A DNA stretch of 64,000 bases, from assembly GCF_018919145.1 (NCBI RefSeq), contig NZ_JAHLQJ010000010.1, forward strand, positions 124,001 through 188,000. The letters are read 5' to 3'. The translations under genes and the position numbers were made by a program. The DNA is from Paenibacillus brevis. GTDB taxonomy: Bacteria > Bacillota > Bacilli > Paenibacillales > Paenibacillaceae. Of the stretch, positions 53,951 to 61,471 are shown piece by piece. Each line of letters begins with the position of its first letter. The stretch's first letter is position 1. Under the pieces are notes generated by a model. The model did no database searches and was not told where the DNA came from. It saw only the letters and a list, made by a program, of their open reading frames with translations.

Positions 53951-53998
53951 AAGGCGGCTTTCGTCCTGATTTTATGGGATGAAGGCCGTTTTATTTTT
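53951..53998 (+). terminator. Rho-independent terminator of ypjB
   Basis: Long imperfect stem GGCGGCTTTCGTCC / GGGATGAAGGCCGTT followed by TTATTTTT. Confidence 0.75.
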
Positions 53999-54020
53999 CT
54001 AGGGAAGGGTGAATCACAAA

Positions 54021-54038
54021 AGACTATAAACATAGTCT
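54021..54038 (+). promoter_or_regulatory. BlaI-type operator at the repressor promoter
   Basis: AGACTATAAACATAGTCT: seven-base arms AGACTAT/ATAGTCT with a four-base centre. The left half contains TATAAA, a possible -10. The same arms recur at 56099-56116. Confidence 0.75.
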
Positions 54039-54089
54039 AATGAGATGCCGATAAAATAAACAGAGACGTGAATACGAGGAGGGGATTTT

Positions 54090-54482
54090 CTGAAAGGAAA
54101 AGAGAAAAGCATTAGCCGTTCCGAGCTTGTGGTGATGAATGTGCTATGGCGAGAAGGGCGCTGTCCGGCCAGCAGGATTGTTGACCAGGTCGCGAAGCAT
54201 TCTGATTGGCATTTCCGCACGGTGAAGACCCTCTTGCGAAACCTGGTAGCGAAGGGTTTTGTAGGTTATGAAGTCGATGCGCAGGACAGCCGAATATACT
54301 ACTATACGCCCCTGGTGGATGAAGAGCAGTATTTGCAGCAGGAGCGGCAGCAATTTCTTCATCTATACTATGGAGGAGACCGCAGTTCCCTGCTGGCAGG
54401 ATTTCTGCAGGATGGCAAATTATCCGCTGCAGAGGCGGAGAAGCTCCGGCAGATGCTTAAATCCAGTGCCGAGGAGGAGTGA
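54090..54482 (+). CDS. BlaI/MecI-family transcriptional repressor
   Basis: 130 residues. The winged-helix segment SRSELVVMNVLWREGRCPAS and FRTVKTLLRNLVAKGFVGYEVD matches BlaI/MecI. Conserved N-terminal residues begin well before the first ATG or GTG, and the only in-frame start near the AGGAGGGG at 54077-54084 is CTG at 54090, five bases away, so a rare CTG start is likely. An in-frame stop at 54069 excludes a longer protein. It should bind the palindromes at 54021 and 56095 and be cleaved by, or in response to, the M56 peptidase encoded next. Confidence 0.88.
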   Translation: MKGKEKSISRSELVVMNVLWREGRCPASRIVDQVAKHSDWHFRTVKTLLRNLVAKGFVGYEVDAQDSRIYYYTPLVDEEQYLQQERQQFLHLYYGGDRSSLLAGFLQDGKLSAAEAEKLRQMLKSSAEEE

Positions 54483-54487
54483 ATGGC

Positions 54488-56053
54488 GTGACGATGCTGT
54501 TGCCCATGCTTTTTCTGAAAGGATTGGAGCTAACGCTAGCCGGTTCGGTAATCGCAGTTCTGCTGCTTTTGATCCGCCGCTTCGGATCCAAGAAGCTGGG
54601 TCCCCGGGTCATGTGCTGGCTATGGACTATTCTCCTTTTGAAGCTTCTGCTGCCCGTATCCTGGTCAGGGATGGTTAGTCTGGAGAATTGGACTGATCCG
54701 TATCTGTATGATGTTCGGTACGGCGCAGGCAAAATGGTGACTGAAGCGGGAAAGGTATGGAATGGGCTTCGAGACCGTTTGCTTCCTCAAGAAAAGGAAT
54801 GGATGGCTTACAGCCCAATGAGAATGTATCAAAACGGGCAGGAACTGCAAGTGCCGATGCCTGCCGTGAAGCAGGAGCTTGTAAGTTCTCTCCAGGCTCA
54901 AACCAGCATGATGCAGTCTCAAACGGTCATGGCGATTCTCTGGGTCACAGGGGGAGCGGGCGTGTGGTGCTGGAAACGCTGGAAAAGCCGCGGCGTACGA
55001 AGATGGATTGCAATGTCTGTGCCTTTTAATTGTGCTGAGTTGGATCGATTGCTGGAGGATTGCTGTAGGGAGATCAACATTCGCAGCCGGGTTCGGCTGA
55101 TGCGCTCGGCGCTTCCCTATCCGGCCTTGCATGGATGGTTCCGTCCTGTGATTCTATTGCCTTATGAGAGTATGACGCTCTACGCTAAGGAGGAACTGAG
55201 ACTTATTTTGCTCCATGAGCTATGGCACTATAAGCAGAAGGATATACTGATGTTCTTGCTGGCTCGCTTTCTTCGGCTCATTCATTGGTTTAACCCATTG
55301 ATCCGACTGGCGCTTAATCGATTTGAAGAGGATTTGGAAATTCGCTGTGATTGGCGGGTGCTGCGTCAACTGGAGCGTGAAGAGGGATTGAGCTACGGCT
55401 TGCTGCTTATTCGTCAGGGAGAGCTCAACGGAGGTACGTTACCGAGTTGCGGACCGGGACTCCCGTTGTTGACCGGGGCATCCAGAGTCAGACATCGTCT
55501 CGGCCATGTGGCAGTCTTCCTTAAACAGTCGTATGGAAATGTTAATGTCCAACGCCCATGGCGTATTTTGTTGGGAATCAGCGTGACTTTTATGCTGGCG
55601 TTTATCCTGCTGCCTTCCAATAATCTCTATGGTCTGCTTCGCCAAGAGCAAACACCGATGCTTTATGCCTACTGGCTTGAAGAAGGGGCCAATCCGCGGG
55701 ATACAGATGTGATCAACAGTATGACCGCTCAGATGATCGGGATAACAGGAAGTGCTGTCGGCGACTCGCCTGTTCGGCTCGTTTATCAATCGCCATTTGA
55801 AGCGGATGCTTTCCAGCATACCTGGAATCGGCTGCATTTGCTGATTGAGTCCGAGGAACAACCGTGGCCCATACAAGTTGATGTTCGTCCTATCCGGGCA
55901 ACCATGCACGAACAAGGCCTTTCATCCGGTAATGTGTTATTGATGCTCCACTATCCATATCGTCCGATAAAATATTGGGGCTTCAGCAGCGGCAAAAAAA
56001 TGATGAGCGATCTATCCAGCCTGGAACTGTTGGACAGCATGAAAGTGTATTGA
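54488..56053 (+). CDS. M56-family membrane peptidase, BlaR1-like but without a recognisable beta-lactam sensor
   Basis: 521 residues from the GTG at 54488, eight bases after GGAGGAG. Membrane helices at about 10-30, 40-57, 145-160 and 360-380. The zinc-peptidase motif HELWHYKQKD (H-E-x-x-H, near residue 244-253) lies in the cytoplasmic loop, with FEEDLEIRCDWRVL as the further ligand region. BlaR1 proteins end in a penicillin-binding domain of about 250 residues with an S-x-x-K motif; here only about 140 residues follow the last helix and no such motif is seen. The ligand is therefore probably not a beta-lactam. Confidence 0.88.
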   Translation: MTMLLPMLFLKGLELTLAGSVIAVLLLLIRRFGSKKLGPRVMCWLWTILLLKLLLPVSWSGMVSLENWTDPYLYDVRYGAGKMVTEAGKVWNGLRDRLLPQEKEWMAYSPMRMYQNGQELQVPMPAVKQELVSSLQAQTSMMQSQTVMAILWVTGGAGVWCWKRWKSRGVRRWIAMSVPFNCAELDRLLEDCCREINIRSRVRLMRSALPYPALHGWFRPVILLPYESMTLYAKEELRLILLHELWHYKQKDILMFLLARFLRLIHWFNPLIRLALNRFEEDLEIRCDWRVLRQLEREEGLSYGLLLIRQGELNGGTLPSCGPGLPLLTGASRVRHRLGHVAVFLKQSYGNVNVQRPWRILLGISVTFMLAFILLPSNNLYGLLRQEQTPMLYAYWLEEGANPRDTDVINSMTAQMIGITGSAVGDSPVRLVYQSPFEADAFQHTWNRLHLLIESEEQPWPIQVDVRPIRATMHEQGLSSGNVLLMLHYPYRPIKYWGFSSGKKMMSDLSSLELLDSMKVY

Positions 56054-56094
56054 TACTTTTGCTCGTTATGGCGAGTGAATGTATTGATATACTT

Positions 56095-56120
56095 CAATAG
56101 ACTATAATCATAGTCTATTG
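56095..56120 (+). promoter_or_regulatory. BlaI-type operator/promoter of the small unknown gene
   Basis: Palindrome with eleven-base arms CAATAGACTAT and ATAGTCTATTG around AATC. It contains a perfect TATAAT (56103-56108) and the core AGACTAT/ATAGTCT of the repressor's own operator. It ends 37 bases before the next start codon. Confidence 0.82.
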
Positions 56121-56157
56121 TGATTTCATTGAATCTATATTAGAAAGGATGATTATC

Positions 56158-56556
56158 ATGCAATTTGGATCTTTGGAACATTGTATGTGTGTCTATCATG
56201 CTCCGACCATTGGAGGTATGAGAAAGCAAACCGCGATGACGGAGACGGGGACAGTGAGATCCTTCAATCAATATTTGACACCGCTTCTCACAGGGATGTT
56301 GTACCCCTCTTTAGAGCAAACTGACGGGGTGTCTTCCAGTAATTTAGCAAGTCTTCTGCCGTTGTTCATGTTATCCTCCAATCTATCGCCCTTCGGCAGC
56401 TTCAATGGAATGAACAACAGCACCCTCTCCTTAATGCCGTTGCTGTTCAGTACCGGGATTGGGGGCACCGCTTATGCACAGCCTTATTCCAGGTATCTTA
56501 GCCCCTTGCTTTCAAGTCGGCTGGAGCCGAATTCTAGGATTAACCTGACGCTGTAA
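56158..56556 (+). CDS. Unknown 132-residue protein under BlaI-type control
   Basis: Starts at the ATG at 56158 (AAAGG nine bases upstream; an ATG at 56149 overlaps it). No family recognised. The sequence has two similar segments, NQYLTPLLTGML (near residue 37) and SRYLSPLLSSRL (near 110), around a central leucine-, serine- and methionine-rich part with LASLLPLFMLSSNLSPFGSF and LSLMPLLFSTG. There is no signal peptide, but the leucine-rich segments could be membrane-active. The matched operators make it the most likely effector of the BlaI/M56 pair upstream. Confidence 0.7.
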   Translation: MQFGSLEHCMCVYHAPTIGGMRKQTAMTETGTVRSFNQYLTPLLTGMLYPSLEQTDGVSSSNLASLLPLFMLSSNLSPFGSFNGMNNSTLSLMPLLFSTGIGGTAYAQPYSRYLSPLLSSRLEPNSRINLTL

Positions 56557-56963
56557 AAGACGCAAGGTTTCAGAAGGTATAATAAGCTAAACTTTGTAGC
56601 AAGCCAGTTGCCGATTCCCGGTACAGGCTCTTTAAATTGAACGGGGGATGGCGATGGGTTAGTTATCAGGAACAAAGTGTGGTTGGCGGCACTGAGTAAA
56701 TATTATTATTTTTCGTCATATTATTCCAAAAATATGGTAGGGTAGAATGTAGAAATTAAGTAAGGAACAGGGGCGCAAATTCCATTTGTTATGTGGAATT
56801 TCTGTAGTGCGGGGATAGCGGAATTATATGAAATTCCAGCAAACTGTATACAATCATTAAACACGAACAAACATTCTATTAATGAATGGGTATATGTGGT
56901 AGAATAAGGAAGTACAATTGAATCTTGGGTGGGCATGGTTTTCCTTCGTAAGGAGGTGAAGCC
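56557..56963 (+). other. AT-rich gap with alternative hairpins and toxin promoter candidates
   Basis: No gene is seen. AAATTCCA occurs at 56777-56784 and 56831-56838 and its complement TGGAATTT at 56794-56801, so the middle copy can pair with either outer one. GGTAGAAT occurs twice as a possible -10 (TAGAAT at 56743-56748 and, with a TGG extension, at 56900-56905). Confidence 0.5.
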
Positions 56964-57059
56964 ATGGAAGTTAAAGATGCAATTCAGATCATGTTCCTAT
57001 TCGGAATGTTTATTCTTGCACTTTTAACGTACATCGGGAACAACAACAAGAGAAAGTAA
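56964..57059 (+). CDS. Holin-like type I toxin, 31 residues
   Basis: Starts at the ATG at 56964 behind a very strong TAAGGAGGTGA site (56949-56959) and ends at 57057-57059. The sequence opens MEVKDAIQIMFLFGMFIL and closes with NNNKRK: a short charged start, one membrane helix and a basic tail. This is the pattern of the Firmicutes putative holin-like toxins (TxpA/BsrG-like, Hol_Tox family). The stop is immediately followed by a strong hairpin. Too short for standard gene callers. Toxicity is inferred. Confidence 0.8.
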   Translation: MEVKDAIQIMFLFGMFILALLTYIGNNNKRK

Positions 57060-57096
57060 AAACCCACCCAAAGGTTAGCGCCAGAGGTGGGTTTTT
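57058..57096. terminator. Bidirectional terminator of the toxin mRNA
   Basis: AAAAACCCACC / GGTGGGTTTTT: eleven-base perfect stem with A-tract before and T-tract after, so it can stop transcription from either strand. This fits a toxin mRNA and a convergent antisense RNA. Confidence 0.85.
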
Positions 57097-57142
57097 ATTG
57101 CCTAGACTTAGAAGGGAATAAACCATCCAAGCCATTTGTATA

Positions 57143-57170
57143 GCCGAGTGTTAGCCGCACTCGGTTTTCT
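57143..57170 (+). terminator. Second hairpin downstream of the toxin
   Basis: CCGAGTG / CACTCGG stem with a TTAGCCG loop and TTTTCTT tail. It may be a back-up terminator or the 5' hairpin of the antisense RNA. Confidence 0.6.
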
Positions 57171-57177
57171 TATAACG

Positions 57178-57186
57178 ATCATAACA
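57178..57186 (-). promoter_or_regulatory. Candidate antisense RNA (antitoxin) promoter
   Basis: On the minus strand TGTTATGAT is an extended -10 (TGn plus TATGAT). A transcript from here would run about 115 bases to the bidirectional terminator and be complementary to the 3' end of the toxin message. Confidence 0.35.
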
Positions 57187-57286
57187 TATACTGAATTGAC
57201 TGAAAACCATGTAAATGAAATGTATAAAAAACTTGCATAAAAATCTTATAACCGTATGAAGTAATTTGAATGAAGGGAGAATATTG

Positions 57287-57835
57287 GTGATTGAAAACCT
57301 TGAAGTAGATGATTTTATCTATCAGGCAGATATATCTTTACCATTAGTAGTAATGATGTGTGGTGTGGCTGGATCAGGAAAAACAACATTTTCTCAACGA
57401 TTAGAGCAGAGGGGCTTTGTACGTCTCTCCATTGATGAAGAAATATGGGCGACAAATGGCCGTTATGGAATTGATTATCCAATTGAAATGTATGAGCAAC
57501 TTAAGGTTGAAGCCGAATTAAAGCTGCGTAATGAACTAGTAAATCTCTTGAAAGAAAAGCGCAATGTGGTTATTGATTTTAGTTTTTGGCAACGGAAGAG
57601 GCGAGATGAATATAAGAAGTTAATTGAAGAAGGAGGAGGTGAGTGGAAGCTTGTTTATTTGAAAGTTCATCCTAATGAATTGCTTAAACGACTTCGAATA
57701 CGGAGCCAGCGATTCGATGCTAATGCTGCATTTACAATAACAGAAGAGATATTATCTTCATTCCTAAAGGGTTTTGAAGTACCTTCTGGAGAAGGTGAAA
57801 TTATCATAGAGGCAGAGAATAATCAAAGCGATTAA
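57287..57835 (+). CDS. P-loop kinase (AAA_33 / zeta-like)
   Basis: 182 residues from the GTG at 57287, seven bases after AAGGGAG; TTG starts at 57266 and 57284 are less well placed. Walker A is CGVAGSGKTTF (about 24-34), with RLSIDEEIW as the usual substrate-site aspartate, VVIDFSFWQRKRRDEYKKLI as the Walker-B-like part and LRIRSQRFDANAAF as the arginine-rich lid. Such small kinases phosphorylate antibiotics, nucleosides or sugars; this one's substrate is unknown. Codon use is strongly A+T, unlike the first 56 kb. Confidence 0.75.
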   Translation: MIENLEVDDFIYQADISLPLVVMMCGVAGSGKTTFSQRLEQRGFVRLSIDEEIWATNGRYGIDYPIEMYEQLKVEAELKLRNELVNLLKEKRNVVIDFSFWQRKRRDEYKKLIEEGGGEWKLVYLKVHPNELLKRLRIRSQRFDANAAFTITEEILSSFLKGFEVPSGEGEIIIEAENNQSD

Positions 57836-57856
57836 TAGTGTAGGAGTTTCAAAGAA

Positions 57857-57907
57857 GGCGCCTTAAGCCTCTCGGGTTCGTAGATACGACAACGTTAGGT
57901 GAAATAC
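57857..57907 (+). repeat. attC-like intergenic element A (short form)
   Basis: A small palindrome AAGGCGCCTT, then TCGTAGATACGA as a mini-hairpin and the conserved 3' end ACAACGTTAGGTGAAATAC (57889-57907). The 3' end matches elements B and C. No left arm is visible. It lies between the kinase and methyltransferase genes. Confidence 0.6.
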
Positions 57908-57941
57908 CCAAGGGAAAAATTCAAAAACGGAGTGATCGTCA

Positions 57942-58703
57942 ATGTATAGTTCATACGGTGAACTTTGTACAGAAGTTTATGATCTTAGCAAGCCACTAGG
58001 CCATTCATTCGGGGATGTAGAGTATTATTTAGAGCGTCTTTCAAACGTTAAAGGAAATGTGCTTGAAGTTGGATGTGGGTCTGGTAGAGTCTTGATTCCA
58101 TTACTACAATCTGGAATAGCAATTGATGGATTAGATAACTCAGATGCAATGCTGGATTCTTGCAGAAGAAGATGCAATGAATTAAATCTTTCACCTAAAC
58201 TTATTAAAGATGAGATGCACGAGTTTACTTTATCAAATCAATACGATGCGATTATTATTCCTGGGGGATCATTTCAATTAATAGAAGGTAGAGAACAAGC
58301 GATCACAACACTAAATCATCTTTATTCCTATTTGTTGCCCGGTGGTAGGCTGATAATGGATTTGTCTATTCCGACTGATTTAAATACAAATTCCACCTCT
58401 ACAAGGACGTGGAGTACCCCTAATAATGAAGTCATTGTTTTAGAAGATAAACGCGTTGAAGTTAATATTCTTGAACAGAAGATAGTATCTTTGTTGAAGT
58501 ATGAGAAATGGAAAGAAGGAAATCTAATACAAGCTGAACTTCAAAGATTTCCTCTAAGTTGGTATGGCAATTATGAGTTTAACTTATTACTTGAACAATC
58601 GGGTTATCAAGAGATTACTATATCGGCTGATTATAAGTTTAAGAATAAACCTATAAGTGCTGGACAGATGATTACATACGAAGCTATTAAGGCTGAAGAA
58701 TAG
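57942..58703 (+). CDS. Class I SAM-dependent methyltransferase
   Basis: 253 residues. Motif I is VLEVGCGSGRVLIPLLQSG (about 40-58), then GLDNSDAMLDSCR, YDAIIIPGGSFQLI and LLPGGRLIMDLS. The substrate is unknown; the type is often annotated only as methyltransferase domain 25. RBS CGGAGTGA precedes the ATG. It is flanked by attC-like elements A and B, so it has the form of a single-gene cassette. Confidence 0.85.
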   Translation: MYSSYGELCTEVYDLSKPLGHSFGDVEYYLERLSNVKGNVLEVGCGSGRVLIPLLQSGIAIDGLDNSDAMLDSCRRRCNELNLSPKLIKDEMHEFTLSNQYDAIIIPGGSFQLIEGREQAITTLNHLYSYLLPGGRLIMDLSIPTDLNTNSTSTRTWSTPNNEVIVLEDKRVEVNILEQKIVSLLKYEKWKEGNLIQAELQRFPLSWYGNYEFNLLLEQSGYQEITISADYKFKNKPISAGQMITYEAIKAEE

Positions 58704-58720
58704 TCGAAGAAATCGGGTGC

Positions 58721-58916
58721 TTCACCTACTACCATGTTCACGCTTCAGGCCATTCGACCCTCGTTCCGGTAGAAGTTAGGAAGATTCGGAGATGCATTTG
58801 GCAGCAGCGGGAAGTAGAGTCAGCCGGACACATCCAACTCCCTAACCGCATCGCGGCCGCCCTCCGAGCTTAAGGGGGTTGGACGTCGTTGAATACAACA
58901 ACGTTAGCTGAAATAC
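58721..58916 (+). repeat. attC-like intergenic element B
   Basis: Left end TTCACCTACT (58721) is nearly the complement of the right-end GTTAGSTGAA. A central stem CCAACTCCCT / AAGGGGGTTGG (about 58830-58882) encloses a GC-rich GCGGCCGC. The conserved 3' end, from GACGTCGTTGAATAC to ACAACGTTAGCTGAAATAC, spans 58882-58916 and stops directly before the next ribosome site. GC-rich DNA within an AT-rich region marks it as a separate unit. Confidence 0.7.
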
Positions 58917-58930
58917 GGAGGAGTAAGATC

Positions 58931-59806
58931 ATGAAAACCATAAGTGAATCTATAGTCTACAAAAAAACTGAGCAATCTTCAATTTATGCTGATATCTATT
59001 ATCATGGAAGTCAAACTCCTGTTATTATCTACATTCATAGTGGAGCGCTAATATTTGGCACAAGAAAGTGGTTGCCAATTGAGCAGGTTGAAATATATAA
59101 GAATGCTGGATTTAGTGTCATAAGTATTGATTATAGGCTTGCTCCAGAGACGAATTTTCAATTAATTATTGAGGACGTAGAGGATGCCTTAAATTGGGTT
59201 AGATCTACTGTATCGAAAATGTACGATTTCAATACGGATAAGATTGCTCTTATTGGAAGTTCAGCGGGGGCTTACCTTAGTTTGGTTAGTGGAACAATGG
59301 AATGTAGACCTAATGCAATAGTTTCCTTTTACGGTTACGGTGATATCTTAGGAAAGTGGTATTCTGAGCCAAATGAATTTTACTGCAGAAGACCCATTGT
59401 TAATCTTGTAGAAGCTGAAAAATATCTTAGTGACTCTGAAGTATCAGAAGGCTCGTGGGAAAGGTTTAATTACTATCTTTGGTGCCGTCAGCATGGAACT
59501 TGGGTTGAGAAGGTAACAGGTTTTAATCGAGATATAGATAGTGAGTTATTAAGAAAGTATAACCCTGTCGATAATATTTCTAAGTACTTTCCGCCAACAC
59601 TCTTTTTGCATGGGGACAAAGATACTGATGTACCTTATGAACAGTCTTTGATAATGTATGAAGAATTACGAAAAGTTGGTATTGAAACTGAGCTAATTAC
59701 AGTTAATGGTGCTGATCATGTATTTGATCAAAATATGAATGATGTACAGGTTAAAAAAGCGTTTGAGAAAACAGTAGGATTTCTCAAAAAACATTTATGT
59801 GAATAA
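58931..59806 (+). CDS. Alpha/beta hydrolase, carboxylesterase-like
   Basis: 291 residues from the ATG at 58931, seven bases after GGAGGAG; an in-frame TTG at 58889 lies inside element B and is rejected. IYIHSGALIFGTR is the oxyanion-hole loop (HGG variant), the nucleophile serine is in GSSAGAYLS (about 110-118), the acid is in HGDKDTDVPYE and the histidine in NGADHVFD. It should hydrolyse esters in the cytoplasm; no signal peptide. Flanked by elements B and C. Confidence 0.85.
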   Translation: MKTISESIVYKKTEQSSIYADIYYHGSQTPVIIYIHSGALIFGTRKWLPIEQVEIYKNAGFSVISIDYRLAPETNFQLIIEDVEDALNWVRSTVSKMYDFNTDKIALIGSSAGAYLSLVSGTMECRPNAIVSFYGYGDILGKWYSEPNEFYCRRPIVNLVEAEKYLSDSEVSEGSWERFNYYLWCRQHGTWVEKVTGFNRDIDSELLRKYNPVDNISKYFPPTLFLHGDKDTDVPYEQSLIMYEELRKVGIETELITVNGADHVFDQNMNDVQVKKAFEKTVGFLKKHLCE

Positions 59807-59824
59807 ATCTAGGAAGCTCTACAC

Positions 59825-59977
59825 TTCAGCTAACACAACATTAACGCAACGTCGAATACGCTCCTCGGTTGGAAGAAGAAATAGCAGAGAAGTAACTCAC
59901 CACACAGATGCCTACCTAGATAAGAGACTATCTAAGGTGGGCGTCCGTCGTGAATACAAGAACGTTAGCTGAAATTC
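59825..59977 (+). repeat. attC-like intergenic element C
   Basis: Ends are a perfect ten-base inverted repeat, TTCAGCTAAC at 59825-59834 and GTTAGCTGAA at 59964-59973. Inner parts also pair imperfectly, and a CCTAGATA/TATCTAAGG hairpin lies near 59912-59937. The 3' end (GTCGTGAATACAAGAAC, then GTTAGCTGAAATTC) matches elements A and B. About 150 bases, imperfectly palindromic throughout. Confidence 0.75.
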
Positions 59978-60008
59978 TTGCAATGATAATTGGAAAGAGG
60001 CGAATTAA

Positions 60009-60599
60009 TTGATCCTTTGGATTAATGGAGCATTTGGATCGGGTAAAACGACAATATCTTACGAATTGAATAGAAGAATTTCCAACTCGTTTGTTTATGA
60101 TCCTGAGAATGTAGGATACTTTCTTAGAAAGAATGTTCCAAAACAAATGTTGAAAGAAGATTTTCAAGATTATGCTATATGGAGAGAGATTAACTTTTCA
60201 ATTCTTCAAACCATTAGTAATGATTTTCCTGGCGTAGTTATTGTTCCAATGACGATTGCAACTCCCCAATACTTCAGTGAAATAATAGATAGATTAAGAT
60301 CAAGTGGAGTTGAAATTTATCACTTTACCTTGCTAGCAAGCCGTGAAACTTTGTTAAAGAGATTGAAAAGCAGAGGAGATAATGAAAACTCGTGGCCTGC
60401 CAAGCAAATTGACAGATGCATATCTAATTTGTCTCAAGACTTGTTTAAAGTACATATTAAGACAGATACATTAACACCAGAAGAAATAATTGATCTAATT
60501 TCGAAAGAGAGCAATATTGAGTTGCTTCCGGACAACAGAGGATTTATAAAAAAGAAAATCGATAGACTCATAACTCAAATTAGACATATAAGAATCTAA
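60009..60599 (+). CDS. tmrB: Tunicamycin resistance protein TmrB homologue
   Basis: 196 residues. The TTG start at 60009 follows AAAGAGG by eight bases and gives MILWINGAFGSGKTTISYEL, which lines up with the B. subtilis TmrB start. Walker A is NGAFGSGKTT (6-15). Further shared features are YDPENVGYFLR, VIVPMTIATPQYFSEII, HFTLLASRETLLKRL and NSWPAKQIDRC. TmrB is a membrane-associated ATP-binding protein that protects against tunicamycin. It follows element C, so it looks like the third cassette. Confidence 0.88.
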   Translation: MILWINGAFGSGKTTISYELNRRISNSFVYDPENVGYFLRKNVPKQMLKEDFQDYAIWREINFSILQTISNDFPGVVIVPMTIATPQYFSEIIDRLRSSGVEIYHFTLLASRETLLKRLKSRGDNENSWPAKQIDRCISNLSQDLFKVHIKTDTLTPEEIIDLISKESNIELLPDNRGFIKKKIDRLITQIRHIRI

Positions 60600-60673
60600 G
60601 AGAAATTCGGAAGCCTAATCAAAGTTGAAGTTAATTTATTCGCGACATCTTGTTGCTCGAAGGGAAGGAATTC

Positions 60674-61471
60674 ATGAGACACGGTGATTTGCTTGGAATG
60701 GGTAATACAGCAAATGTTTATCAATGGGGAAATACAGAGGTCATAAAGATTTTTCATGATCAGGGGAGTTCAAGATATGAAGCAACCAAAGAAGCTAAGA
60801 ATGCAGAAATGATTGATAATTTAAAATTACGCGCCCCAAGATTTTGTGGAATATTGGAATATGAGGGAAAGCAGTGTCTTCTTTATGAAAGAATTAATGG
60901 TCCTACAATGCTTATGCAAATAGCACCTACCATCTCCAGTATTTCTTGCTACGCCAAACAATTAGCACAACTTCAAGATGAAATACATCAAGTAAAAGTC
61001 GGAATGCACCCAACCTTAAAAAACGAATTGTCTAGTAAAATATATTCTCAGGAATTAGTAAGTGAAGATGAAAAACAAGTAATCAATAAAATTTTAGAGC
61101 ATCTCCCTGAGGGCAATACTCTTTGCCATTATGATTTTCATCCTGGAAATATCATTCTATCTTCTGAAGGTCCAATTATCATTGACTGGTTGAACGCATT
61201 GGTTGGTCATGAGACGGCTGATGTTGCAAGAACTTCAATGATGCTTCAATCCAATACCTTACCACCAAATGCCCCAAAGATTTTAATAAGAAGAGAGCTT
61301 CGAGAGTTGTTCCATGAAGAATATGTAAAAGAATATTTAATGCTAACCGGGAAGGAATATGAAGAGATAACGAATTGGACAGCACCAACCTTAGCATATC
61401 GAATCGGAGAAATGAGTGGTTCAAATCAAACTGAAGTGCTGACGAAGTTAAGAATGATATTAAATAGATAA
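60674..61471 (+). CDS. Aminoglycoside-phosphotransferase-like kinase
   Basis: 265 residues from the ATG at 60674, behind GGGAAGGAATTC. The N-lobe begins GDLLGMGNTANVYQWGNTEVIKIF with the ATP lysine, and the catalytic loop is CHYDFHPGNIIL (H-x-D-x-H-P-x-N, about 163-174), with PIIIDWLNA as the metal-binding segment. It may phosphorylate an antibiotic, choline-like or sugar substrate. The gap to tmrB is 74 bases and lacks the attC-like end, so it may share a cassette with tmrB or lie outside the array. Confidence 0.85.
   Translation: MRHGDLLGMGNTANVYQWGNTEVIKIFHDQGSSRYEATKEAKNAEMIDNLKLRAPRFCGILEYEGKQCLLYERINGPTMLMQIAPTISSISCYAKQLAQLQDEIHQVKVGMHPTLKNELSSKIYSQELVSEDEKQVINKILEHLPEGNTLCHYDFHPGNIILSSEGPIIIDWLNALVGHETADVARTSMMLQSNTLPPNAPKILIRRELRELFHEEYVKEYLMLTGKEYEEITNWTAPTLAYRIGEMSGSNQTEVLTKLRMILNR

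Noticed and set aside
54488..56053. Calling the M56 protein BlaR1, a beta-lactam sensor
   Set aside because: The C-terminal penicillin-binding domain and its S-x-x-K motif are missing; only the M56 peptidase part is supported.
57857..59977. Calling the intergenic elements true integron attC sites
   Set aside because: The outer boxes deviate from the consensus, element A lacks a left arm and no integrase gene is in the window; kept as attC-like only.
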